From Salinimicrobium profundisediminis (GTDB lineage: Bacteria > Bacteroidota > Bacteroidia > Flavobacteriales > Flavobacteriaceae), in contig NZ_JAPJDA010000014.1 in the NCBI RefSeq assembly GCF_026241755.1, forward strand, positions 62,001-126,000: 64,000 nt of DNA, given 5' to 3'. A program made the position numbers and the translations under genes. The notes beneath the pieces were generated by a model that saw nothing but the letters and a program-made list of their open reading frames with translations, was not told the origin of the DNA and made no database searches. Shown piece by piece: positions 10,438 through 18,839 of the stretch; within the stretch, counting starts at the first letter, position 1, and every line of letters starts with the position of its first letter.

Positions 10438-10887
10438 ATGCAATTAATTTTTGACGACGTTTATTTTATGCGGAAGGCCCTTGAAGAGGCACAGCAGGCT
10501 TACGAAAAAGGGGAGATCCCGGTAGGGGTTGTGATTGTGGCTCAACAAAGGATCATTGCCCGCGGACACAATCTCACCGAACTGCTGAATGATGTCACAG
10601 CCCATGCCGAAATGCAGGCTATCACCTCGGCTGCGAACTTCCTTGGCGGAAAATACCTCCTGGATTGTACCATGTACGTGACTTTGGAGCCGTGCCAAAT
10701 GTGTGCCGGAGCCCTTTACTGGAGCCAGATCTCCAATTTGGTGTTTGCTGCCTCAGATCCTGAAAGGGGCTACAGAAGAATGGGAGGAAAACTTCACCCA
10801 AAAACGAAGGTCAAAAATGGCATTTTAGAAGAGGAAGCTTCGCAACTCCTGAAGCGGTTTTTTATTGAAAGAAGGAATTTGAATTAA
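10438..10887 (+). CDS. tadA: tRNA-specific adenosine deaminase / nucleoside deaminase
   Basis: A 149-aa zinc deaminase. HAEMQAI provides the zinc His and catalytic Glu, and PCQMCAGAL the two zinc cysteines. The overall length and the ALYWSQISNLVFAASDP segment match the TadA/guanine deaminase branch, whose best known role is converting A34 to inosine in tRNA-Arg(ACG). A guanine or cytosine deaminase cannot be fully excluded. I use the ATG giving MQLIFDD; a TTG two codons upstream is also in frame. A TATTTTTG sequence fitting the Bacteroidota -7 box (TAnnTTTG) sits at 10427-10434, but very close to the start. One copy of the palindromic motif lies near the 3' end. Confidence 0.88.
   Translation: MQLIFDDVYFMRKALEEAQQAYEKGEIPVGVVIVAQQRIIARGHNLTELLNDVTAHAEMQAITSAANFLGGKYLLDCTMYVTLEPCQMCAGALYWSQISNLVFAASDPERGYRRMGGKLHPKTKVKNGILEEEASQLLKRFFIERRNLN
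10814..10826. repeat. AAAATGNCATTTT palindrome (in tadA)
   Basis: Perfect copy with G at the centre, in codons V-K-N-G-I-L-E. Confidence 0.6.
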
Positions 10888-11625
10888 AAAATTCATGTTC
10901 TCTTCTGTTGCGAACTATGGAATTGGATTTTTTTTATATAGAATTCCTGTAAATGCAACTTCTGAAATATTCCCTACGGAATTTAATATTCCTGGTTACA
11001 TTCGACCCCTTCGGGGTCGTGAATGCAATCATTTATTCTATAAATGTTGGACCCCTTCGGGATCCTTTGGAAGCTGAAGCTTCCTGGGAAAGACACGCTT
11101 ATGCTCGCCCGTACAAAATTAGCAGTGCTAAGCATAATTAAAATTCAATTTTTTGAACCATACATGGGGTTGAAGAAAATCCTGAAGGATTTTTGACATT
11201 TTTTCAATCAAAAGAATCCCGAAGGGATTCCATATTTATTGATGATGAGCATAGACCTTTCGACCCCGACGGGGGTCGTACCAACATCACAGTAGGGCCG
11301 GTATACAGTGAAATAATAAATTCAAGAAAATTTGCAATCGTATTTCAGAATTTTGGATGTCCATATACCTTAATAAATAATGGGTCTATCTCTCCTGAAT
11401 CTGAAGTTCAGTTTCTCCTGGGCAAGATCACGGAGAATTTTCAGGGAAACACATTTTGAGATTTTACATTATGACTTATGCGGCGTTCGCTTATTTATTT
11501 ATTTACGCCCGAAAGTAAATTTCTCCGGGGCAAGCCCACGGAGCATTTTAGTGGAACACGTTTTCAAACTTTACAACATTTACTAACGAGGCAAGCCTCG
11601 GGGTATTTACCCTCCTATGAATAAA
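10888..11625. repeat. Non-coding hairpin cluster (REP-like or decayed repeat elements)
   Basis: About 740 bp without a credible gene. It holds a run of short stem-loops, mostly with GAA/TTC loops: ATTCC-CTAC-GGAAT (about 10968), CGACCCC-TTC-GGGGTCG (about 11006), GGACCCCTTCGGGATCC (about 11050), GGAAGCTGAAGCTTCC (about 11069), AAAATCCTGAAGGATTTT (about 11179), GAATCCCGAAGGGATTC (about 11214), CGACCCCGACGGGGGTCG (about 11259), CTCCGGGGCAAGCCCACGGAG (about 11522) and GAGGCAAGCCTC (about 11589). Open frames here are short and low in complexity. It resembles a pile-up of small intergenic repeat elements; no transposase or terminal inverted repeats were seen. Confidence 0.6.
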
Positions 11626-11662
11626 AAATCCTCTTCAAAAATGACATTTTTGAAGAGGATTT
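11626..11662 (-). terminator. Intrinsic terminator of the GH16 gene
   Basis: Perfect 18-bp inverted repeat around a single A, followed on the minus strand by TTTTTTATT. It lies just after the stop of the minus-strand GH16 gene and ends the laminarin locus. The inner 15 bp are a perfect AAAAATGACATTTTT copy of the dispersed motif. Confidence 0.85.
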
Positions 11663-11680
11663 CCGGCTAATTCAACCTGC

Positions 11681-12556
11681 TTACTTCGTAATCAAAACCC
11701 AGTCGACCAGCACTTCTGCTTCACCGGATTTTATTAATTCTACGGTTGATGCGGGCAGACCGTTGTAAGGTTCTTCCACTCCGTTGGTCTTGTAGGGATA
11801 TGCACCACCCAGAGCTAAATTCAGAATAAGGTATTTTGGGTTGTCAAAAGCCCATTTTCCGTAATGTTCTACCATGGGTTTTGTCACCCTATAGATCAAC
11901 CTGCCATCCACCCTAAAATCAAAACCTTCAGGCGTCCAGTCTACAGAATAAACATGCCAATCGGTGACATCTTCTCCTTCAGGAAAAAAATACTTATTCA
12001 CCAAGGGTGTTTCCCCCGAATAACCGGGACCATGAAGGGCAACTCCAATCCAATCTGTTTCGCCCACGTATTCCATGATGTCAATCTCCCCGGTTTCGGG
12101 CCAATCGCCACCACCTAAAGCCCAAAAAGCCGGCCAGTAGCCCGCGCCTTTGGGTAACTTCATTCTCGCAGCGGCAGTACCGTAGGTGAACATAACCTTA
12201 TCCTGGGTATTGATCCTTCCGGAGATAAAATCGAAATCATTACCCTTATAATTGATGTAATTGGGACTGTAATGCGCCTTAAGCACCAGTGCATCTTCCA
12301 CTTCCACTCCCCCTGCCTTTTCGCCTTTTACGGTGAAAACAGTGGCCGAAGAATCAATATAGATCTGCTGCTCATTGTTCACCCAAAAATCGGTTCCCTG
12401 CACATTCCATTTTTGGCGATCGAGCGTGTTTTCAGAAAAAGTATCAAAGAACAGCGTGTCTTTTTGAACTTTCACCTCTACATGCTGTGCAAAAAGGTTT
12501 CCGCCAGCAGAGATCATTATCCCCAGCAGAATATTTTTAAAATTTTTCCTGTACAT
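11681..12556 (-). CDS. GH16 endo-beta-1,3-glucanase (laminarinase-like), secreted
   Basis: A 291-aa enzyme with signal peptide MYRKNFKNILLGIMISAGGNLFAQ and no lipobox cysteine, so probably periplasmic or released. It cuts internal beta-glucan bonds. The GH16 catalytic signature GEIDIMEYVG is near residue 157, with both glutamates and the Asp present. YWPAFWALGG and the later ILNLALGGAYP complete the beta-jelly-roll landmarks. The ME without an extra bulge residue is the laminarinase/agarase-like arrangement; the GH3 neighbour favours beta-1,3-glucan. It is the last gene of the laminarin locus and is separated from the GH3 gene by a strong hairpin, so its expression may be lower or independent. 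Confidence 0.88.
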   Translation of the reverse strand: MYRKNFKNILLGIMISAGGNLFAQHVEVKVQKDTLFFDTFSENTLDRQKWNVQGTDFWVNNEQQIYIDSSATVFTVKGEKAGGVEVEDALVLKAHYSPNYINYKGNDFDFISGRINTQDKVMFTYGTAAARMKLPKGAGYWPAFWALGGGDWPETGEIDIMEYVGETDWIGVALHGPGYSGETPLVNKYFFPEGEDVTDWHVYSVDWTPEGFDFRVDGRLIYRVTKPMVEHYGKWAFDNPKYLILNLALGGAYPYKTNGVEEPYNGLPASTVELIKSGEAEVLVDWVLITK

Positions 12557-12572
12557 ATCTTATAACGTATTT

Positions 12573-12615
12573 AAAAAAGGGGTCTCAAAAATGTCATTTT
12601 AGAGACCCCTTTTTG
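12573..12615. terminator. Bidirectional hairpin terminator between GH3 and GH16
   Basis: About 20-bp arms around a central T with one mismatch, and A/T runs on both sides (AAAAAAGGGGTCTC ... GAGACCCCTTTTT). It lies directly after the GH3 stop on the minus strand. The core is AAAAATGTCATTTT, a member of the dispersed motif. Confidence 0.8.
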
Positions 12616-14889
12616 TTAATTCAATCGGAAGCTTTCGGTTTTAAGATCTATGGAATTTCCTCCTATCATCACCTGGAATTCTCCAGGTTCTGAAGCCCAT
12701 TCTTTATTGGCGTTGTAAAACTTCAGAAGTTCATTGGAAATTGTAAAGCTCACCTGCTTTGTTTCTCCTGGTTGCAGTTCAACAAGCTCAAATCCTTTTA
12801 ATTCTTTAACCGGTCTGGTGGTACTGGCCACCATATCTCTCAAATACAGCTGCACTACCTCTTTCCCGGCTTTTTTGCCCGTGTTGGTAACAGAAACAGT
12901 GACCGTTAATGACTCCTGCGGATTCATTTCTTCTGAAGAAAGCGTCAAATCACCATATTCAAAAGTGGTGTAACTAAGGCCGTAACCAAAGGGATATAGT
13001 GCCGTCTTTTCTTCATCTGTATAAGCTGAATAAGTAACATCGGAAGGATTACTGGGTCTACCTGTATTCTTCTGGTTGTAATAAAGCGGCTCCTGGCCCA
13101 CAGCTCTCGGGAAGGACACCGGTAGTTTTGCTGAAGGATTGTATCTTCCGAAGAGCACATCGGCAATAGCATTTCCACTTTCGGTACCAAGCTGCCATGC
13201 AACTACAATTGCAGGAATATTCTCTGCAGCCCATGAAATTTCTAAAGGCCTGCCGTTTTGAAGTACCAGCACCACATTTTTATTCACCTTGTAAATTTCG
13301 TGCATAAGTTCCTGCTGAAGACCTGCCAGGCCAATATTCACCTGACTTCTACCTTCGCCGCTTTGAAACGCATCTTCACCAAGGGCAAGGATCACCAAAT
13401 CTGCCTTTTTTGCGGCATCAATAGCAGCTTTAAATCCGGATTTGTCGGTAGTATTGATCTTTAAAGGCTTAAGGAAGGTGCGTTCTCCCATACCGAGATC
13501 GGCTCCCTTAGCGTAGGTGATCTTCACATTATTACCCACAGCACTTTTTAAACCTTCTAGGATAGAAACTGCGGAATTTGCTTCTCCCTGAGCTCTCCAG
13601 TTACCAATTGGCGTGTCTTTATCATCTGCCAATGGACCTATAACAGCGATATTCTTTACTGAAGAAGCTATAGGCAACAGGTTTTTGTCATTTTTGAGGA
13701 GTACAATTGACTTTTTTGCCACGTCCCTTGCCACAGCTCTATGCTCTTTCAGGTTGAGCTGTTCGGCCATTTGAGAGTTAGAATAGCGGTAAGGATCTTC
13801 GAAAAGCCCCAGTTTGAATTTCACCCAAAGAATTCTTTTAACAGCATCATCAATTAGTGCTTCATCAACTTTTCCGGAGTTAACCAGTTGGACAAGTCCG
13901 GTTTCATAGGCACCGCCTTCCATGTCCATATCACTTCCGGCTTTTACAGCGATTTCGGCGGCATGAGTAAGATCTTCAGCAAAGCCGTGGTTTATCATTT
14001 CGGCAATAGAACCCCAGTCTGAAACTATAAACCCGTCCCAATCCCAATCTTCCTTAAGAATGTCTCTTTGAAGCATTTTACTTCCGGTTGCGGGGGTACC
14101 ATCAAGATCGTTAAAAGAATTCATGAAAGTAGCAACCCCTGCAGCTGCAGCAGCTTTAAACGGAGGTAAAATGGTATTGTGTAGCTCGTTTTCACCCACG
14201 TGAACCGTGTTGTAATCACGACCTGCTTCAGCAAAACCATATCCGGCAAAATGTTTGGCAGTGGCCGCTATGGTTGCGGGATTTGAAAGATCATCCCCCT
14301 GGTAACCCCTAATCTTTGCTTCGGCCACACGGGAAGTTAGAAAGGGATCTTCTCCGGAACCTTCCATAATGCGCCCCCAGCGGGCATCGCGGGAAATGTC
14401 TATCATTGGTGCAAAAGTCCAATTGACGCCATCGGCCGCTGCTTCGAGAGCAGAGATGCGTGCGGTTTCTTTCATCGCCTCGAGGTCCCAGCTTGCAGTT
14501 TCTCCAAGCGGTACGGGGAAAATGGTCTTGTATCCGTGAATGACATCATAGCCAAACATAAGCGGAATTTTGATCCTGGAATTCTCCATGACCAGCTTTT
14601 GGGCTTCCCTTGTGGCTTCTACAGAAAGTACGTTGAGCATGGAACCTACAAGGCCCTTTTTTAGCTGTTCTTCCCGGTACTGGTTTTGATTTCCACTTGC
14701 AGGCCCGGTAAGATCCCAGGTGCCGCTGTATTGTACCATTTGCCCAACTTTTTCTTCAAGGGTCATAATAGAAACAATAGAATCAACTTTCTTTTCTACA
14801 TTTTCTATAGAACTTTTGATAGTTGTATTTTGAGATGTGGCTGTTAATATTGGAAACAAACAGGCCAGAAGTAGTAATTGCTTTTTCAT
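12616..14889 (-). CDS. GH3 beta-glucosidase (BglX-type), laminarin locus
   Basis: It removes glucose from the non-reducing ends of beta-gluco-oligosaccharides, here probably laminari-oligosaccharides. About 757 aa with signal peptide MKKQLLLLACLFPILTATSQ; I chose that Met because it starts the signal peptide, while an earlier in-frame Met adds eight residues. It has the GH3 N-domain with KHFAGYG and the nucleophile Asp in FIVSDWGS near residue 291, the GH3 C-domain (LLKNDKNLLPI, LGEDAFQSGEGRSQ) and a C-terminal fibronectin III-like domain (VTNTGKKAGKEVVQLYL). The domain order matches E. coli BglX. It lies 85 bp downstream of the GH16 lipoprotein gene and before a strong hairpin. Periplasmic location is inferred from the signal peptide. 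Confidence 0.92.
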   Translation of the reverse strand: MKKQLLLLACLFPILTATSQNTTIKSSIENVEKKVDSIVSIMTLEEKVGQMVQYSGTWDLTGPASGNQNQYREEQLKKGLVGSMLNVLSVEATREAQKLVMENSRIKIPLMFGYDVIHGYKTIFPVPLGETASWDLEAMKETARISALEAAADGVNWTFAPMIDISRDARWGRIMEGSGEDPFLTSRVAEAKIRGYQGDDLSNPATIAATAKHFAGYGFAEAGRDYNTVHVGENELHNTILPPFKAAAAAGVATFMNSFNDLDGTPATGSKMLQRDILKEDWDWDGFIVSDWGSIAEMINHGFAEDLTHAAEIAVKAGSDMDMEGGAYETGLVQLVNSGKVDEALIDDAVKRILWVKFKLGLFEDPYRYSNSQMAEQLNLKEHRAVARDVAKKSIVLLKNDKNLLPIASSVKNIAVIGPLADDKDTPIGNWRAQGEANSAVSILEGLKSAVGNNVKITYAKGADLGMGERTFLKPLKINTTDKSGFKAAIDAAKKADLVILALGEDAFQSGEGRSQVNIGLAGLQQELMHEIYKVNKNVVLVLQNGRPLEISWAAENIPAIVVAWQLGTESGNAIADVLFGRYNPSAKLPVSFPRAVGQEPLYYNQKNTGRPSNPSDVTYSAYTDEEKTALYPFGYGLSYTTFEYGDLTLSSEEMNPQESLTVTVSVTNTGKKAGKEVVQLYLRDMVASTTRPVKELKGFELVELQPGETKQVSFTISNELLKFYNANKEWASEPGEFQVMIGGNSIDLKTESFRLN

Positions 14890-14974
14890 TTTAGTAATCT
14901 TAATTATAAACATTCTTAGATGGGGACTTATCTGTGATATAATGTTTTGTTATTTGTAAAACTTATTTGTTCTT

Positions 14975-16087
14975 TTAGTTTTGATATACCCTCACGTAAT
15001 CAACTTCCATAGTTGATGACTCAAAGTCGGGGTCGATTGAGAACCAACTTCCACCCATCGCAACATTTAATATCAAAAACTGACTGGCATTAAAGGGCCA
15101 GGTATCACTATTTTTGTTTGCCGGTTTATAGGTATAATGAATATTCCCATCAACTGAAAAGACAATTTCATAGTTATCCCATTCCACCGCATAAACGTGA
15201 AATGCCGTGGAAACATCATCAATTTTTTGACTTCCATGGTTAACTGTGTTTCCAGAACTAGAAGGGGTGTGTAGGGCGCTTTGAACGGTCGCATGATTAT
15301 GCCCCCAATGTTCCATAATGTCTATCTCACCACAAGCAGGCCATCCCACTGTTGAAATATTTGAACCCAACATCCATATTGCTGGCCAGGTACCTTCCCC
15401 TTTTGGCAGTTTTGCCTTAACTTCAACTCTGCCATAAGTAAAATCAAATTTACCCTTTGTTAACAGGCGAGCCGAAGTATATTTTGATCCCAGATATTCT
15501 TCTTTTTTGGCAGTGATTTTTAGGACACCTCCTTCTATTTTTACATTTTCTGATCTTTTGGTGTAGTATTGTTTCTCTCCGTTTCCCCAGCCATTACTTC
15601 CGGTACCTATTTCATAGCCCCACTTTGTTTCGTCTGGATTTCCATCTGTATCAAATTCATCAGAGAAAACAAGCTTATCAAACGCTGGACGCTGAACGAG
15701 AATTTCTATTTTCTTTGAGAGGGAAGCAAAATCGTTTGTCTTGGAGTAAGCATAGACATAGACTGTGTAACTGTTCGTCTCCCGTTTTGTATAAGTGTAT
15801 TCTACAGTCCCGGTTGTATTTGTGACAACATCTCCATTTCCAAACTTAAATTCATATCTAATCGCATCTGTAGCTTTTGCTACACACTTGATTACACCCG
15901 ATCCATCTCCAAGCGGATTATCTTCATTAGCTCCAACTATTGTGACATCAAGCGTAAGATTGGAAGGAATAATTTCTACTACCTCAGGAGTTGGTGAATC
16001 AACATCATCATTACCCTCAGAACAAGATAATAGTAGTCCTAACCCTATAAATATTATAGGATTACAGTATTTAAAAAAAATTCTCAT
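14975..16087 (-). CDS. GH16 beta-glucanase lipoprotein with PKD-like domain
   Basis: A 370-aa lipoprotein (IGLGLLLSCSEG lipobox) whose acidic residues after the Cys suggest surface display. The N-terminal Ig/PKD-like domain (residues about 45-130, with YEFKFGNGDVVTNTTGTVEYTY) is followed by a GH16 domain with GEIDIMEHWG near residue 255, carrying both catalytic Glu and the Asp. FDKLVFSDEFDTDGNPDETKWGYE and ILNVAMGGSW are typical of laminarinases. It probably makes the first cuts in laminarin at the cell surface and feeds the SusC/SusD pair upstream. A strong palindrome separates it from the upstream glycan-binding protein gene. Confidence 0.9.
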   Translation of the reverse strand: MRIFFKYCNPIIFIGLGLLLSCSEGNDDVDSPTPEVVEIIPSNLTLDVTIVGANEDNPLGDGSGVIKCVAKATDAIRYEFKFGNGDVVTNTTGTVEYTYTKRETNSYTVYVYAYSKTNDFASLSKKIEILVQRPAFDKLVFSDEFDTDGNPDETKWGYEIGTGSNGWGNGEKQYYTKRSENVKIEGGVLKITAKKEEYLGSKYTSARLLTKGKFDFTYGRVEVKAKLPKGEGTWPAIWMLGSNISTVGWPACGEIDIMEHWGHNHATVQSALHTPSSSGNTVNHGSQKIDDVSTAFHVYAVEWDNYEIVFSVDGNIHYTYKPANKNSDTWPFNASQFLILNVAMGGSWFSIDPDFESSTMEVDYVRVYQN

Positions 16088-16110
16088 AATAGACTGGAAT
16101 AGATCCTTTT

Positions 16111-16146
16111 GATTAAAAAGAGGGCAAGTTTGCCCTCTTTTTAATC
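16111..16146. terminator. Hairpin between glycan-binding protein gene and GH16
   Basis: Near-perfect 36-bp palindrome (GATTAAAAAGAGGGCA ... TGCCCTCTTTTTAATC) with T-runs on both strands. It lies within the PUL, so it may attenuate transcription and give more SusC/SusD/binding protein than enzyme. Confidence 0.75.
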
Positions 16147-16241
16147 ATGACCTTTATAAAGGAAAAGGACATTATTTAAAACAGGCAGCAGTTTTGTTTT
16201 AATAGACTCCATTTATTATAAACTGCTAACATTTTATTTCA

Positions 16242-17081
16242 TCATTCGCCTGCAGCATCTGAATCACCAGAGTCTTCAGATCCCTCAGGTTTAAACACCC
16301 AGGTCCAACCAGAATCACCTGCGGCGGTGAGTGGCTGATACAGAACCAACTCGTCTTCGGTTAAAGAGACTATCTCATAAACACCTGCAGGATTACCCCT
16401 ACCTTGTTCATCACCTAAAATTTTACTATCATTAATAATCAATTTTTGGTTCGCAACATCAAGAATAAAGCTACCTAATTGCCCTTCGGCGGTTTCATCT
16501 GCATAGTAAGTGAAATTAGCTGCCCCATCTAAATCAAATTTCATTTTCCCAGCAGCATCAACGGGAGGGCAGCAGGTTCCTGCAGCATTCCACCAAGCAG
16601 TCCAGGCACCACCTTTACTATTAGGAGGAGACATAAACCACCAAAGTCCACCATCGGGTTCCGGACCTCCATCAAAAACCCAGGTTTTACCGGCTGCTGT
16701 TTCCTCACTAACAAGATCATACCAATCCTGGTCTAATCTGTGATCAAGAGTGTCTATCTGAATATCAATTGTTTTTGTAAAAAATTCTTTTCCCAAAGTT
16801 CCTACATAAGTAAAGGTAGATGTTCCGGGAATAGGATAGATAACTGTCGTCTCATGGGTAAGAGCTTTCCCCAGGTTATAGTTCCAATATCCGGTAACAC
16901 CGGGTGTCACCATTTCTAATGTAATTTTATTACCTCCCGTAGTACTTTGAGAAGCTACTAATTCTACACCTTCAACACTGGCCGTGTTATGCAACTCTTG
17001 TTCATCTACTTCTGGTTCGCACCCCGAGAATAACAGAACAAAAGCAGCAATAAACAGAATGCCTATTTTATTAATTTTCAT
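16242..17081 (-). CDS. PKD/SusE-position surface glycan-binding lipoprotein, one module
   Basis: A 279-aa lipoprotein (FVLLFSGCEPEVDEQ). After the Cys comes an Ig/PKD-like domain (about residues 35-105) and one aromatic-rich module beginning GKTWVFDGGPEPDGGLWWF, continuing WTAWWNAAGTCCPP and MKFDLDGAANFTYY, and ending near SGWTWVFK. The Trp-rich surface suggests carbohydrate binding. It occupies the SusE/F position just after SusD, so it is probably a surface glycan-binding protein, here for laminarin. No catalytic motif was seen. The xyloglucan-type locus encodes a longer relative with two such modules (47064-48479). The name is by position and composition, not by a recognised catalytic family. 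Confidence 0.75.
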   Translation of the reverse strand: MKINKIGILFIAAFVLLFSGCEPEVDEQELHNTASVEGVELVASQSTTGGNKITLEMVTPGVTGYWNYNLGKALTHETTVIYPIPGTSTFTYVGTLGKEFFTKTIDIQIDTLDHRLDQDWYDLVSEETAAGKTWVFDGGPEPDGGLWWFMSPPNSKGGAWTAWWNAAGTCCPPVDAAGKMKFDLDGAANFTYYADETAEGQLGSFILDVANQKLIINDSKILGDEQGRGNPAGVYEIVSLTEDELVLYQPLTAAGDSGWTWVFKPEGSEDSGDSDAAGE

Positions 17082-17111
17082 CTCTTTATATTTTAATATT
17101 TATAATGTATT

Positions 17112-18821
17112 CTACCAACCTGGGTTTTGTTCATAAACACCATTAGATAATCTAATTTCAGTTTCTGGTATTGGAACCAAACCTTTGGTTTCAGGTCTAT
17201 AGTTAACCTGATAAGTAGCAGGTGTTCCCGAATTGTTTACGTTGAGGGTATAATTAAATGCTGACTCAACATCTCCCCATCGTACTAGATCAAACCAACG
17301 AAGACCTTCAAAGGCAAATTCGTGCAAACGTTCTTGTTTTAAAGCTTCTAAAGAGTAACCTACTGGGTCCAAGCCTGCTCTGGCACGCACCGCATTCATT
17401 CCTTCCGCAGTACCTGTGATTTCGGAATGCATCAATAACACATCAGCATAACGCATGAAGATAAAATCCTGCGCATGCATTAATTGATAATCTGCGTTAC
17501 CCCAATTATACAATTGTACAAACATCCCCTGTACAGTACCTTCCTCATTTGGATACTGTAAAGCTGTATATTTCTTATTGTACAATCCAGTTCCATGCTC
17601 TTGATTACCAGGAGCAGACCAACCTTCGGTTCCCTGATCAGGATTTCCTACTTCCAAAATAGAACCTACTTTTCTTGGGTCATCATCATCCCAATTGCTC
17701 CACAACTGTGGGTTTACAGTCATCCAGCCCCAACCTTCTCCAAAAGGAACTAAAGACTGGCCACGTATAGAACCATATAGGGTTAACCTGTTTGTATATA
17801 TATTTCCATTATCCCAATCCCAGTCACCAAAGGAAAATCTTTGTGCAAACATAGTCTCATAATTTCCTGTACCAAAAGTTGGGTTAGCTCCATCCTGACC
17901 TACCCACTCCAAATTCTCTTCTGCAGCCCAGGGCAAAACAGGTGCTCCTGCAGCTATATTTACATAGGAGTATGGCCAAAGGTTTCTGAAATCTGAAGCC
18001 AATGCATAGCCACTGTTATTGATGACATCCTCTAAATAAGCAGCGACCTCTGAAGCACCTAAAGATCCTCCATCAACTAAAGGCAATTCATTAGTTGAGG
18101 TTTCGTTCATGTGGGTCATATATCCTGTATAAAATAAATATACACGGCCCATATAAGCTTCTGCAACCCATTTATTTGCATGTCCATAACTGGCTGTGGG
18201 AATAGTTGGGAAAGGAGTATCAGGTAAAGTTTCAATAGCCATCTTCAGATCAGAAGCTATTTGTGCAAAAGTTTCTGTATACCCCGCTCTCGGCAGATCT
18301 TTAGGGCCTACAATAGTAGTTATTAGAGGTACACCACCAAAGAATTTTGCCAATCTAAAATAGTAGAATGCCCTCATAAAATAGGCTTCCCCTATTGCTT
18401 GATTTTTGAATTGCTGCGCTTCCTCGGGGCTACTAAAAAATGAAGAAAAATCGGCATCAACTGTTTTTTCAATAATAGCATTGGTTCTTGCAATACCATT
18501 GTAAGATTGAACCCAGGTATCTCGATAAGTGTCTTCTGCAGGGTCAATAAAATTATCAATCCTTTTAGCCGCTGCATCATCTGGACCACCCCCGCCTAAC
18601 ATCATATCAGACATTAGGTTTGCTGCAATTGGTTCACTACCCTCTGGGGTAACAACATATAATGCATTGTAAACACCGGCCATAGCCTCCTCAATATCGG
18701 TAGGAGTGCTATAATAAGTCTCCAAACTTTTTCCGTAGATATTATCTGTATCCAAATAATCCTCACACCCCACAGCCATAAGTAGCGTTGAGAGAACAAT
18801 AAAATATTTTATTTTTTTCAT
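17112..18821 (-). CDS. SusD/RagB family nutrient-binding lipoprotein, laminarin locus
   Basis: A 569-aa surface lipoprotein (LLMAVGCEDYLDTDNIYG) that closes over its SusC partner and hands over oligosaccharides. Typical features are the TPR-like helices with QAIGEAYFMRAFYYFRLAKFFGGVPLI, the late LHEFAFEGLRWFDLVRWGD segment, and the extreme C-terminus LSNGVYEQNPGW, the usual SusD ending. It lies 18 bp after the SusC gene and 30 bp before the glycan-binding protein gene, so the three are an operon. Ligand specificity is inferred from the GH16/GH3 neighbours. Confidence 0.95.
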   Translation of the reverse strand: MKKIKYFIVLSTLLMAVGCEDYLDTDNIYGKSLETYYSTPTDIEEAMAGVYNALYVVTPEGSEPIAANLMSDMMLGGGGPDDAAAKRIDNFIDPAEDTYRDTWVQSYNGIARTNAIIEKTVDADFSSFFSSPEEAQQFKNQAIGEAYFMRAFYYFRLAKFFGGVPLITTIVGPKDLPRAGYTETFAQIASDLKMAIETLPDTPFPTIPTASYGHANKWVAEAYMGRVYLFYTGYMTHMNETSTNELPLVDGGSLGASEVAAYLEDVINNSGYALASDFRNLWPYSYVNIAAGAPVLPWAAEENLEWVGQDGANPTFGTGNYETMFAQRFSFGDWDWDNGNIYTNRLTLYGSIRGQSLVPFGEGWGWMTVNPQLWSNWDDDDPRKVGSILEVGNPDQGTEGWSAPGNQEHGTGLYNKKYTALQYPNEEGTVQGMFVQLYNWGNADYQLMHAQDFIFMRYADVLLMHSEITGTAEGMNAVRARAGLDPVGYSLEALKQERLHEFAFEGLRWFDLVRWGDVESAFNYTLNVNNSGTPATYQVNYRPETKGLVPIPETEIRLSNGVYEQNPGW

Positions 18822-18839
18822 AATTCTATTTTTTTAAAA

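Noticed and set aside
10895-11586. Several frames of 60-88 codons in the hairpin cluster
   Set aside because: They overlap in different frames, lack recognisable domains and are rich in residues produced by the hairpin repeats.
13680-13700. Further copies of the palindromic motif in the GH3 genes (also near 36540)
   Set aside because: Only half of the palindrome is present (AAAAATGACAAAAA), explained by the conserved LLKNDKN peptide of the GH3 C-domain.
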